Positions 11,201 through 19,600 of a stretch of 64,000 bases of DNA are shown here, piece after piece (the first letter of the stretch is position 1; each line of letters opens with the position of its first letter). The notes beneath the pieces are model-generated. The model was not told the DNA's origin, did not search any database, and saw only the letters and a program-made list of their open reading frames with translations. The stretch is taken from contig NC_090163.1 of NCBI RefSeq assembly GCF_017916325.1, positions 988,501 to 1,052,500 on the forward strand, given 5' to 3'. The DNA is from Leishmania martiniquensis (Eukaryota; Euglenozoa; Kinetoplastea; Trypanosomatida; Trypanosomatidae). The position numbers and the translations under genes were made by a program.

Positions 11201-11317
11201 CCCGCTGCCGCGACACCACGCGCGCCGGTGCCGGCGCCTCTCACTGCTACGAAGGACTTTTCCGGCTGCCACATCATCGACCTCTTCTACGGCTCCTACC
11301 AGACGTGGTACATGTGA
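8285..11317 (+). CDS. SMYD-like TPR / MYND zinc finger / SET-domain protein
   Basis: Predicted 1010 aa. SMYD proteins are lysine methyltransferases in which a MYND zinc finger interrupts the SET domain. Here residues ~12-100 form TPR-like helices. A SET N-flank (GIPRGLTLARAPQPFAVGQ) precedes a MYND finger at 443-491, where CNACG, CQACN, YCSAAC and the final HECAL supply the zinc ligands. SET core motifs follow at ~676-712 (RHSCEPNC, then GEELTMTID), with a post-SET CQCARC at ~736-742. The segments between them are expanded with Ala/Ser/Pro-rich sequence. Two signature positions differ from active SMYDs: the Asn of NHSCxPN is Arg, and the Tyr before the ID of the usual SYID is Thr. Architecture is confident; activity and substrate are uncertain. 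Confidence 0.85.
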   Translation: MASETVRALHLEGNGLFEAGRLHEAAHTFHQAVDVFLTDQIFTKPAVDEFVQIAGNVCVCHHATGNWHACVEAARELLAIYPIIPKAYAAIGMSIVSRLLEQEAEQRRMDAQNSPRMPPRSGEEVRRDARRYLVKLGGVVCTADDAHKYLCRAILLSEGALQVSLGPYVETAVRWVSEQLLSAGLSLEREYGDGVMDQLSVLEESVCDVPPLLDTAPVHIERHSIRVLGAADASDAVLAGIASEGRRAEELPESEAEVILEAIQEGQRIARGQAAAEEESAAADSTLLAAGSDAAGMYPTTAHNSSAVGSASSGSHAAVTPPLEYFLSLQRTRVWVCHAERGGIPRGLTLARAPQPFAVGQHILPAGLAAVADAGVPPAEAPLAVQASTRDLGPRHVDLASLTGTENTLTPAALSSPIAHIGGGARFSMGGLPATESPLLLICNACGREVNLLNFSGARPIGCQACNGVVYCSAACAAVYGDRHDRHECALRLALQRRVAALAAMPSSADPETPLPVGDVLPGGGWNALDLHRRILPLCITVYSGLQSNAPGAAEVRAQVRRGVQRRLRHALPAEIAGTLAEWVNTVKYAAATPAAATDTPSSASVPQDDEEKKRCGCQRRDDHTDAAVAASCATAAAAEEESSLADHLLAIFFMVRLIAVDQAESRCSALYAERLLLRHSCEPNCVWSDTLPGILTARFICKGEELTMTIDDRFPQHWPWKNRQKWFVYHHGVPCQCARCLREGADLHRARGMLSNEVVEQLLTAEVLDHPCPTPAHKHPTHLFHPQVQRLVKHSKLPQERQVPALLCRLHEMRAEVAMYVLPSHYLLEDIRRAVLNVVEAEGRITECAQEAQSSLLFWESHWSGAIPAKAQRLRLLPSLFECGRRRKCHPHQQRRRRRHPGPPADTASVPAEQPQEAPLGRRGSSPSPLSVPTSTEARRRSGGSVCHPLHSIHKAGTDDGDHEESKMKGAPAAATPRAPVPAPLTATKDFSGCHIIDLFYGSYQTWYM

Positions 11318-12168
11318 AGGAGTACAGCGCGGGAGCTGGCGCCAGAAGCCTCGGGTGTGGCCAGCTGGATCGTGGGCTGGGAGACTAGACTGGGCTGCAG
11401 TGACAACACGTATGGTATCTTCGAGCTCTCCGGCGGAACCGCCCTCTACCGCATGGGAGAAGCTGGCGAATCACGGATGGGGAAGGAGAGGGGGGCGGCG
11501 AAGCGGGGTGGCGCACATAGACACGCACCTCTTCCCATCCTTCACGCCCCTCCCGCGAACTGTGCACACCGCCATCCTGCGAATTTTTGCTTACGGTCTC
11601 CTCCCCCTTTTTCCTGTTCACCTACCTTGCGCCCACTGTTTTTTTTTCCCTTCCTCGCCTTCGGCGTCCTCGGCACCTCTCGGTAGTCTTCCCTCTCTTC
11701 CCCCTCCCCCCAAGGGGTAGAGACGATGAGCCGTCGATACGCAGCAGTACGAGGGAGGAGGCTCATGGCGAGCACTCCACTCGTCCTTTCGCGCAGCACT
11801 GCTCGCCTGGACGGAAGTCGACACCCGTGGACACGGGCGCGGCCGTCTGCAGCGGTCTTCCCCAGGGCAATGACGGATACGAGGATGGTGCTGTGATGGT
11901 GCGTATGCACCCCTACTCTGAAACAGAGCACGCTCTGGAGGAGGGGGCCGTGCTGCCGCGTCCACGACGCTCATCGCTGGCAGGCACCTTCCTTTGCCTA
12001 TCGTGTTCTCTTCTCATGCAATCTTTTTCTCACACTTGTCGGACCACATGGCCTTCCGTTCTTTCTCCCCCCTCTCTCCTCTTCTGCATTCCTCCATGAA
12101 CGGGTCGCACACGCCCCGACGCATTCACACACGCTGGCACGAGTCGAAAGAAGCTCACGCAAGGAACC
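11318..12168. other. Intergenic spacer, SET gene to first RPS17
   Basis: No gene seen. The distal part (from 11861) belongs to the direct repeat that carries RPS17. The upstream part is unique and pyrimidine-rich. Confidence 0.7.
12055..12143 (+). promoter_or_regulatory. Polypyrimidine tract and spliced-leader acceptor, RPS17 copy 1
   Basis: A tract at ~12055-12096 is followed by an AG-free stretch to the first AG at 12142-12143, predicting a 25-nt leader. The ATG at 12096 lies upstream of that AG and would be removed. Confidence 0.6.
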
Positions 12169-12600
12169 ATGGGCAAGATCCGCACCAAGACCGTCAAGCG
12201 CGCCTCGCGCCAGGTGGTGGAGAAGTATTACTCGAAGCTGAACTTCGACTTCTACCAGAACAAACGCGTCATCATGGACGTGACGATTGCGCGGTCCAAG
12301 AAGCTGAAGAACAAGATTGCTGGGTATGCGACGCACATCATGAAGCGCCTGGCGCGCGGCCCCGTGCGCGGTATCTCGCTGAAGCTACAGGAGGAGGAGC
12401 GCGAGCGCCGCATGGACCACGCACCCGCGACGTCCGACGTGGACAAGGTGATCCAGGGCGGCGTGAGCGTGGACAAGAGGACGATGCAGATGCTGCAGCG
12501 CCTCGAGATCGGCGTACCGCGCCGCGTGAAGCGCGCCGACGCCGCCGTGGTGAAGGTGAAGCCGGCGCCGCGCCGCCACCAGCAGAAGAGCACCAAGTAA
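12169..12600 (+). CDS. RPS17: 40S ribosomal protein S17 (eS17), copy 1
   Basis: 143 aa. eS17 is a small-subunit protein of the 40S head found in archaea and eukaryotes. The match is immediate: MGKIRTKTVKRASRQVVEKY at the start, then RSKKLKNKIAGYATHIMKR, then GPVRGISLKLQEEERERR. The C-terminus is basic and trypanosomatid-specific (ending RHHQQKSTK-like). Length is close to the usual 130-145 residues. The ATG context (AACC ATG G) and the short leader support the start. The protein is identical to that of the second copy at 13739-14170; both come from the same 822-bp repeat. Duplicate ribosomal protein genes are common in trypanosomatids, which lack gene-specific promoters and raise expression by copy number. 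Confidence 0.98.
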   Translation: MGKIRTKTVKRASRQVVEKYYSKLNFDFYQNKRVIMDVTIARSKKLKNKIAGYATHIMKRLARGPVRGISLKLQEEERERRMDHAPATSDVDKVIQGGVSVDKRTMQMLQRLEIGVPRRVKRADAAVVKVKPAPRRHQQKSTK

Positions 12601-13738
12601 GTGCCACAGCGGCATGCGCGCGTGTGCGCCTGTGTGCGTACGCTTCAGGCAGCTGGGCATCTTAGCGAAGGTGTCCGTGCGCTGATGCAATGGTGGCTGC
12701 AGTGCGAGAGGGAGGGGGTGCTCTGATTATCCGAGTGGAGCGCGCTACGTCAGCACCAGAGAGATCCGCAACCCGCTGCGTCGTGCATGCTGTCGTCTCC
12801 CTGTGCTAGTGTGCGTTAGCGCGCTCCTTCCCCCTCTCCGCCCGGAGTATTTAGCGCATGCACACGGGGCAGTGAGAGAGAGCAAAAAGCAGCCCAACCG
12901 CACAGTTCACCGACTTGTGCGATCGACGGCGCCCGCCCCTTCTCCGGACACCTTCGCTTCGCTTCTGATTTTTGTTTTATTTTGTGATTTACGTTTCGCA
13001 CTTTTCCCCTCTTCGCTCATCTCTGGCAAGTCAGCGCGCCACCGTCCGCATCCGCCTCCACCTCCCCTCGCCGACTGAACCGAGGATGCTGGATGACCGT
13101 TATCGCGACTGCCACGGAGGAGGAGAGCGCGACCTCTCCTTGCGTTGAAAAAGCGAACACGCGCACTTGTACACAACCGGCTGTGGCAGCGCACTGACCT
13201 GCGCGCTCATTGCGGTATGCCCCGCCGTCCGGATCCCACATGCGCTCCTCGGCTTCACTTTGACCTGGCTCTCTGTCCTTGGTGTCGCCGAAGGGCGATC
13301 AGGCGGGGGAGGGAAGGCATCACCTCTGCTGTTACAGCGTTAGATGCCTTCCGCTCTCCGCCCTGCACGCAGGGGAGGTCGCCACAGGCGGAGGCGCTGC
13401 CCGTGGAGGTGTGTGATGGTCTCTCTCTTTCCCAGGGCAATGACGGATACGAGGATGGTGCTGTGATGGTGCGTATGCACCCCTACTCTGAAACAGAGCA
13501 CGCTCTGGAGGAGGGGGCCGTGCTGCCGCGTCCACGACGCTCATCGCTGGCAGGCACCTTCCTTTGCCTATCGTGTTCTCTTCTCATGCAATCTTTTTCT
13601 CACACTTGTCGGACCACATGGCCTTCCGTTCTTTCTCCCCCCTCTCTCCTCTTCTGCATTCCTCCATGAACGGGTCGCACACGCCCCGACGCATTCACAC
13701 ACGCTGGCACGAGTCGAAAGAAGCTCACGCAAGGAACC
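12601..13738. other. Spacer between the two RPS17 genes
   Basis: The first 82 bp belong to repeat copy 1 and the last 308 bp to copy 2. The middle (12683-13430) is unique and holds no gene that I can support. Confidence 0.75.
13625..13713 (+). promoter_or_regulatory. Polypyrimidine tract and spliced-leader acceptor, RPS17 copy 2
   Basis: Same arrangement as copy 1. The first AG after the tract is at 13712-13713, again giving a 25-nt leader. Confidence 0.6.
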
Positions 13739-14170
13739 ATGGGCAAGATCCGCACCAAGACCGTCAAGCGCGCCTCGCGCCAGGTGGTGGAGAAGTATTA
13801 CTCGAAGCTGAACTTCGACTTCTACCAGAACAAACGCGTCATCATGGACGTGACGATTGCGCGGTCCAAGAAGCTGAAGAACAAGATTGCTGGGTATGCG
13901 ACGCACATCATGAAGCGCCTGGCGCGCGGCCCCGTGCGCGGTATCTCGCTGAAGCTACAGGAGGAGGAGCGCGAGCGCCGCATGGACCACGCACCCGCGA
14001 CGTCCGACGTGGACAAGGTGATCCAGGGCGGCGTGAGCGTGGACAAGAGGACGATGCAGATGCTGCAGCGCCTCGAGATCGGCGTACCGCGCCGCGTGAA
14101 GCGCGCCGACGCCGCCGTGGTGAAGGTGAAGCCGGCGCCGCGCCGCCACCAGCAGAAGAGCACCAAGTAA
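13739..14170 (+). CDS. RPS17: 40S ribosomal protein S17 (eS17), copy 2
   Basis: 143 aa, identical to copy 1 in protein and, as far as I can compare, in DNA. It includes the eS17 signature segments (KNKIAGYATHIMKR, GPVRGISLKLQEEE). Both copies look intact, with no frameshift and the same leader and acceptor. They differ only in the sequence beyond 82 nt downstream of the stop, so any difference in mRNA stability or stage regulation would come from the distal 3' UTR. Perfect identity of coding and flanking DNA suggests recent duplication or gene conversion. Confidence 0.98.
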   Translation: MGKIRTKTVKRASRQVVEKYYSKLNFDFYQNKRVIMDVTIARSKKLKNKIAGYATHIMKRLARGPVRGISLKLQEEERERRMDHAPATSDVDKVIQGGVSVDKRTMQMLQRLEIGVPRRVKRADAAVVKVKPAPRRHQQKSTK

Positions 14171-15199
14171 GTGCCACAGCGGCATGCGCGCGTGTGCGCC
14201 TGTGTGCGTACGCTTCAGGCAGCTGGGCATCTTAGCGAAGGTGTCCGTGCGCGCTGCGTAGGGGGTCACGTTTTCTGTTCGTTACCCATTTGGTGCAATG
14301 CCCCTGGGGGGGGGCACCCACGCGGCGCGGAGGCGCGAGGGCATCTGCGAGTAGACCCGGCGCACGCGGCCGCCCACCTCCACCCCTGCCCCACCTCCCC
14401 CACCCGGTGCACCCGAGCTGTTCGATTCGGTCCAACCCTTCCTTTCGTCGTTTCAATGAAAGTTTTTTTGCCTTTTTTCGATTTCACACAGACGTCAAAC
14501 GTCTCACCCAAACAAAAGATGGCACGCACAGCCGCCAACGCGGGGACGCGCAACGGTCTCAGCTCGTCAGTCGCTTGGTGGCGGGGGTCGCAGGGAAGAG
14601 AAAGTAGCGGGCCCGGGGGGCCTAGGGAGTGGTTGAGCAGTGCGACGGCGTTCGGGCGTGCGTCAATGCCTGCAGCGCTCATGCACGTGTGCGCGTGGCT
14701 GGCGGCGCTGCGCATTCGTGGCTGCCGAAAAGTTCACGGCGGCGAAATGCAGACGCGCCCTCTAGACAGACTGCATGCATTGCACGTGCCCCGCTTGCCA
14801 ACGCTCCCTCGCCCAGGCGCCGATAGTGTGCGTCTGCACGGTTCTCGTCTTTGTTTTATCGGCTTAACTCTTGTCTGCAGGTACATGCACATTCACTTGA
14901 GCGCTACGCACAGGTGTCTCCCTCTCTCCTATTACGCGCGCGTGTTTCCTTCGCTCACACCTCCAAGCAGGTGCTCTCTTTCCCCTTGCTTTTCACTGTG
15001 ACAGGGCGTAAATCGCATACGGGCATCCGTACTTGCCGGCACGCTCCTCGCTCAGAGCTCATAGACCCCCCCGCACACACATTCGCATTGTGTTCCCGGG
15101 GGAAAGTGCGCTAATCCATCTCTGCTGCTGTCTCTCACTCGGCGCACTCACTCTTTGCTGGAACAGTTTTGTGTACCTTTCCTGCATTTCTCTTAGGTC
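14171..15199. other. Intergenic spacer, RPS17 copy 2 to small basic protein
   Basis: No gene supported. It holds a 9-10 nt G run near 14305-14315 and pyrimidine-rich stretches at 15120-15194. Confidence 0.7.
15168..15196 (+). promoter_or_regulatory. Polypyrimidine tract with AG just before the next ATG
   Basis: A strong TTTTGTGTACC/TTTCC/TTTCTC-type tract ends in TTAG (AG 15195-15196), only 3 nt before the ATG at 15200. If this AG is the main acceptor, that ATG has almost no leader and the downstream ATG at 15389 may be used instead. An earlier AG is at 15165-15166. Confidence 0.45.
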
Positions 15200-15874
15200 A
15201 TGCACGACGAGCAGCTGCACTGCTTCCGCCGCTACACCCGTGTCTTCCCGGCTACAGCGTACGCGCACCACACACCCAGGGTCGGCTGCTCGGTGGCCAC
15301 AGATGCCCGGCACACCCCAAGCACCTCCCCTGCGAGCTCCGCGAGTCGGACAGGCTCAGTGAGGGTTGTGGCACTGCTGTGCTCCAAGATGCCACCGCGC
15401 GCGATTACCGCAGGCACGACGCCTAAGAAACGCTCGACGTCGTCGCCAACGCCGCCTGCGGAATCTCGTAAGCACCCACGTGAAGACTGTGTCGACGACG
15501 GAGATGCTTCTGCTCTATCGCGGACCTACACCGCACCGTCGAAGCCGCCTCGTGGGGCTGATGGGAAGCGGGAGGGACCAGATGCTGACGACTTGTATGC
15601 GCCTGCACTGTCGGGTGACCCCCCGGTGACGGTCGCATCGAGCGCTGCTGTCCACCACGAGGCGGAGACGCGCACCACCGTTACCAATGCTGTGGAAAGA
15701 AGCTCCCCAACAGCAGCTTCATGCGGCGCATCAGAGCCGGAGCCGACCGCCTCACTCTACGTACGTGTGCAGTACGACAAGACCCTTATCACAACGCTGC
15801 CCATCGAAGTGATGCGAGTGCAGCATCCGCAGGTGCTCATCGACTATCTCCTGTCTATGTCTGTTTGGGCGTAG
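15200..15874 (+). CDS. Small basic protein with chromo-shadow-like C-terminus
   Basis: 224 aa from the first ATG, or 161 aa from the ATG at 15389 (MPPRAITAG), which fits the acceptor position better. Most of the protein is low-complexity, rich in Ser, Thr, Pro and Ala, with basic patches (TPKKRS), and looks disordered. The last ~40 residues are different: SLYVRVQYDKTLITTLPIEV followed by HPQVLIDYLLSMSVWA. This resembles the end of an HP1 chromo-shadow domain, which has a beta strand ending in a basic/aromatic 'MKW', then 'KCPQ.VI.FYE..L.W'. No chromodomain precedes it. The resemblance covers only the second half of the domain and is by eye, so the function stays unassigned. A real gene is likely, given its position in the unit and its conserved-looking tail. 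Confidence 0.6.
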   Translation: MHDEQLHCFRRYTRVFPATAYAHHTPRVGCSVATDARHTPSTSPASSASRTGSVRVVALLCSKMPPRAITAGTTPKKRSTSSPTPPAESRKHPREDCVDDGDASALSRTYTAPSKPPRGADGKREGPDADDLYAPALSGDPPVTVASSAAVHHEAETRTTVTNAVERSSPTAASCGASEPEPTASLYVRVQYDKTLITTLPIEVMRVQHPQVLIDYLLSMSVWA

Positions 15875-16648
15875 CTTCACGCACGAAGGTGCTGGGAGAT
15901 GCCGAAAGCGGGTGCACGGCATGCACACCCTATGTATGTGTGCGAGGGAGGGCGGTATCTCCCGTCCTGCGCGCGGCGAGGCGCGCGCGCGAGAAGATTG
16001 TGAAGCCGCACGCCTCAGAAATGCACGCGCATTGGTGAGGCTCTGCAGCAAGTCGGTCTTTTTTCTCCGCGTACCTGACCACACCGTGCGTTGCTATCCC
16101 GTCTGGACTTTACGCAGAGCACACGTCTGAAGAGAGACGATTTAGAAGCGACGGAACGAGAGGAAGAGCACACTGTGTGTGGAGACGGCGTAACTGCACG
16201 GGCTCCGGTACACCTCACCAGCGCGCGTGCACGCTTTCTCATTCCGCAACTCCTTTGTGATGTGCGTCACCTCACGCGAGGCGCACTCGAGAGGCGGTCC
16301 TCGTTTACGCTGACGCATGCCATCTATCCTTCCCGCGTTCCCGCACACGCGCGAACGCGTGTCTCACTTCCTCTTAACGCCTCCCGTTCTTCACCTGCCT
16401 CGGGCTCTCTCTCGGCCCCTTTTTTCCCCATCGCGTGCATGGCACACTCTGCGCGATGGTACGTGTACACTGCCACCACCCACCGCTATCACCGCCTCCT
16501 CCCTTCCCCCTCCCCTCCCTCTGCGCTCCTCCTGCCATCCGCACATGGGTCACTGCTCCTTCAGCAGTCTGACAAGCACACTCGCGCCCAGAACAGTGCA
16601 CATTCACCGCCTTCCCCCCTCCACTAACAATTATTTGTGTGCTGCACT
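15875..16648. other. Intergenic spacer to SF3B1
   Basis: No gene seen. A long pyrimidine-rich stretch at 16494-16540 precedes SF3B1. Confidence 0.7.
16494..16564 (+). promoter_or_regulatory. Candidate spliced-leader acceptor for SF3B1
   Basis: A C/T-rich tract is followed by TTCAG, with AG at 16563-16564 (further AGs at 16566 and 16595). The last stretch before the ATG, from 16597, contains no AG, so the leader must be at least ~52 nt. Confidence 0.45.
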
Positions 16649-19600
16649 ATGGCGAATGCAGAGGGAGGAGAGCCGCAGGCTCTAAAGAAGCACCGCTGGG
16701 AGGACCCGACAGGCTTCGGCGGCGGCGAAGTTGGCGGCATGACGCCCACGGCGACGCGCTGGCGCTCGGCTACGCCGCGGCAGTATGGCGCCGACACGCC
16801 ACGCCGCACACCAGTGCTATCTAGTGAGACGTCCACGTGGCGCGGCATGGCGACCCCAAACGCGACGCCTTATATGACAGATTTCATTCCAACACCGACC
16901 TTCGGTGCCAGCGGAAGCAGCGGCATGGGCGGCGGCACGCCTTCCACGTTTGGCACACCACGCATGGGCAGCAGTGGCGTCACAGCCGGCGGCAGCACGC
17001 CCCTCTTCGCCAGCGGTAGCACCCCGCGCATAGGCGGGGTCACCCCTCTGTTCACTGGGGCGACCCCGGCGGCCGGGGCAGCCTTCGGCGCCACCCCGAA
17101 CTACCAGTACGAGGGTGAGACACCGCTGCAGTCACATTTCGCTTCCTCTGTGGAGACGCAGTCCATCACGACGGCGGCCATCGAGGCCAAGGCGAAGGCG
17201 CTGGAGAAAGAGTGGCGCCGCAAGAACAAGCGACTCACGAGTGAGTACTTGAACAGCATCTTACCCAGTGAGTTCTTCACCGTCGCAGTGGTGCCACCTG
17301 ACTACAACCCGCTGCCTCCCGAGGAGCCAAACTTTTACGAAATCGCCGTGCGTTCAATGGACGTGTTCGCGATGCAGGCTGGCGCGGCGTCGTCGGTGAC
17401 AGCCGGCCTGGACGCGAACGGGCAGCCTATCAGGTACGACATCCCAGAGGACATGGGCGATGGCATGCCCGCCATGAAGGTCGAGGACGCTGCCGTGTTC
17501 GTCGAGCTGCTGAAGTACCACAAGGCGGAGAAGATCCCTGATGAGCATCTGCCTTCTTACCTCCTCATGAAGAACCTCTTCAAGATCAAGAACGGCGACA
17601 CGATGCAACGCCGCGCCGGCACGCGCTACCTCCTCGACAAGGCAACGATCTTTGGCAGCCACTTCATCTTCCAGCGCCTGAGCTACATCTGGAGCTCTGA
17701 CATTCTAAACATTGAGGAGAAGCACTACTTCATCGATTTTATAAAGTCGCTGCTGCAGCAGATGGGCAAGGAGGCGCGGCGGTTCACCAAGGAGGTGGTT
17801 CACCTGGTGGAGCCGCTGCTCACGGCGCACGAGCGCATTCTGCGGGACGACGGCAAGCAGGTACTGACCTTGTTGACACGGGTCGTGGGGTTCCAGGCGG
17901 TATTCGCGGTGATTCGAGAGGACTTTGGCCACGCCGAGAGTATAGTGCGCCGCCACACGGCTCGCGTCATGGCGGTGGTCGGTTACGCCGCCGGTACCGA
18001 GGAGGTGACGGCGGCGCTGCGCGACATGTCCTACGCCCCGTCGGCGCTCGCTCGGCAGACAGTCGTGCGCTCAATGGCGGAGCTGGCGAAGATGGTGGGC
18101 CACGCGCTCATGGCGGCGCTTCCGGAGATGGTGGCGATGCTGGAGCGCTTGCTGCGCGACGAGAAGCGTGTGCAGCGTGACGCGGCCCTGGCGGTGGCGG
18201 CGATCGCAGAGGCGACGGCACCGGACGGCATTGAAGAGCTAGCACCGCTGGTCGACGTCATCTGCGAGGAGTGCATGAAGGGCATCGGCAGCATGGCGTC
18301 GCCCTTCATCCAAGCTTTTGGTGCGCTGGTCCCCCTCATGTCCCCCTTCGACGCGCAGGCTCGCACGGCGGCGATGATGCCAAACCTCGTCAATCAGTTC
18401 AGCACACCTGAGGACGAGTTCCGCCGCGTTCTCATATCCGTCGTGCGGAAGTGCGTCTTGGCGGAGGGCGTGACGCCGCAGTTCATTCGTCAGACAATTT
18501 TAGAGCCGTTCTTCGAGGGCTTCTGGCGCGTGCGCCGCCTCGCCGCGGAGCGTCAGACATCAGGCAGTCTTGTGGCGACGACAGTCGAGATTGCGAAGAA
18601 GCTCGGCAGCGTGGATGTGCTCGTCAAGCTGTCGCCGGATATGAAAGATGAGAGCGAGGAGTACCAGCGCATGGTGCTGACCGCCATCAAGAAGGTCGTC
18701 GACGCCACCGGGATGGAGGCTGCCCCCGATACGCTCGTAACCTTCGTCCTCGACGGCGCCATCGCCGCCGTGCGCCAGGATGAGCTTGGCACGAGCAAGT
18801 TGGTGATGAATGTGCTTGCAACCATCTGCAACGCGCTTGCAGCGCGGCTGCGGCCGTACCTGAAGCAGGTGTTCGACTTGATCAAGCGCCGCCGCGAGAA
18901 CCGTGAGGCCTCGATGCGGGCGCAGACGGCTGACCTAGTCTCACGCATCGCTCACACGGTCATGCTGGCGGACGGCGCCGTGTTCCTGCAGGACCTGGGG
19001 CTGAGCCTGTACGAGCGGCTCGAGGACCCGGACCCGCGGGCGCTGAGCGCGAACTTGCGCGCGGTGCGCTCCATCTTGGCTGAGTTAGGCTCCCGCCGAT
19101 TCAAGCCCTCGGTGCGTGAGCTGCTGAAGCGTCTCACCTTCGTCATTAAGAGCCGCAACAGTCAAGTGCAGAACGGCGCCATTGCCCTCATCGAGGATAT
19201 CGCGACCAACTACGATGCGGATGTCGACGCGATTCACCTGCACCAGCTGGCCACCCGCGGGCTCTTTGAGCTGCTGGACTCCCCGCAACGAGCGACACGG
19301 CACGCATGCGCGCGCACCTTTGGCGTGATCGCGAAGAAGATTCGCCCCTTCGCCATCATCCTGGAGCTGGTCGACAACTTCCGTCAGGACAAGCGGCAGA
19401 TTCGTATCTGCACGGCCGTGGCCCTCAGCGCCATCGCGAAGGAGTGCGGCCCCTTCACCATCATCCCGTACCTCCTGAACGAGTTCAAAATCAGCGAGGG
19501 AAAGCAGGTGGCCGTCATTGTGCAGCACTCGGTGCTCAAAGCGATCCGCTACATCTTCGAGGCGATTGGCCCGATAGGCAAGGAGTACGTCTTCCCGATG

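Larger units (their letters stand above)
11861..12682 (+). repeat. Direct repeat copy 1 (822 bp) containing RPS17
   Basis: By eye this block is identical to 13431-14252, with an offset of 1570 bp. Identity starts at CCCAGGGCAATG and stops after GTGTCCGTGCGC. It covers 308 bp before the ATG, the whole gene and 82 bp after the stop. Confidence 0.95.
13431..14252 (+). repeat. Direct repeat copy 2 (822 bp) containing RPS17
   Basis: Second copy of the block at 11861-12682, with no difference seen over the lines compared. Sequence on both sides is unrelated to that around copy 1, so the 3' UTRs differ beyond 82 nt past the stop. Confidence 0.95.
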
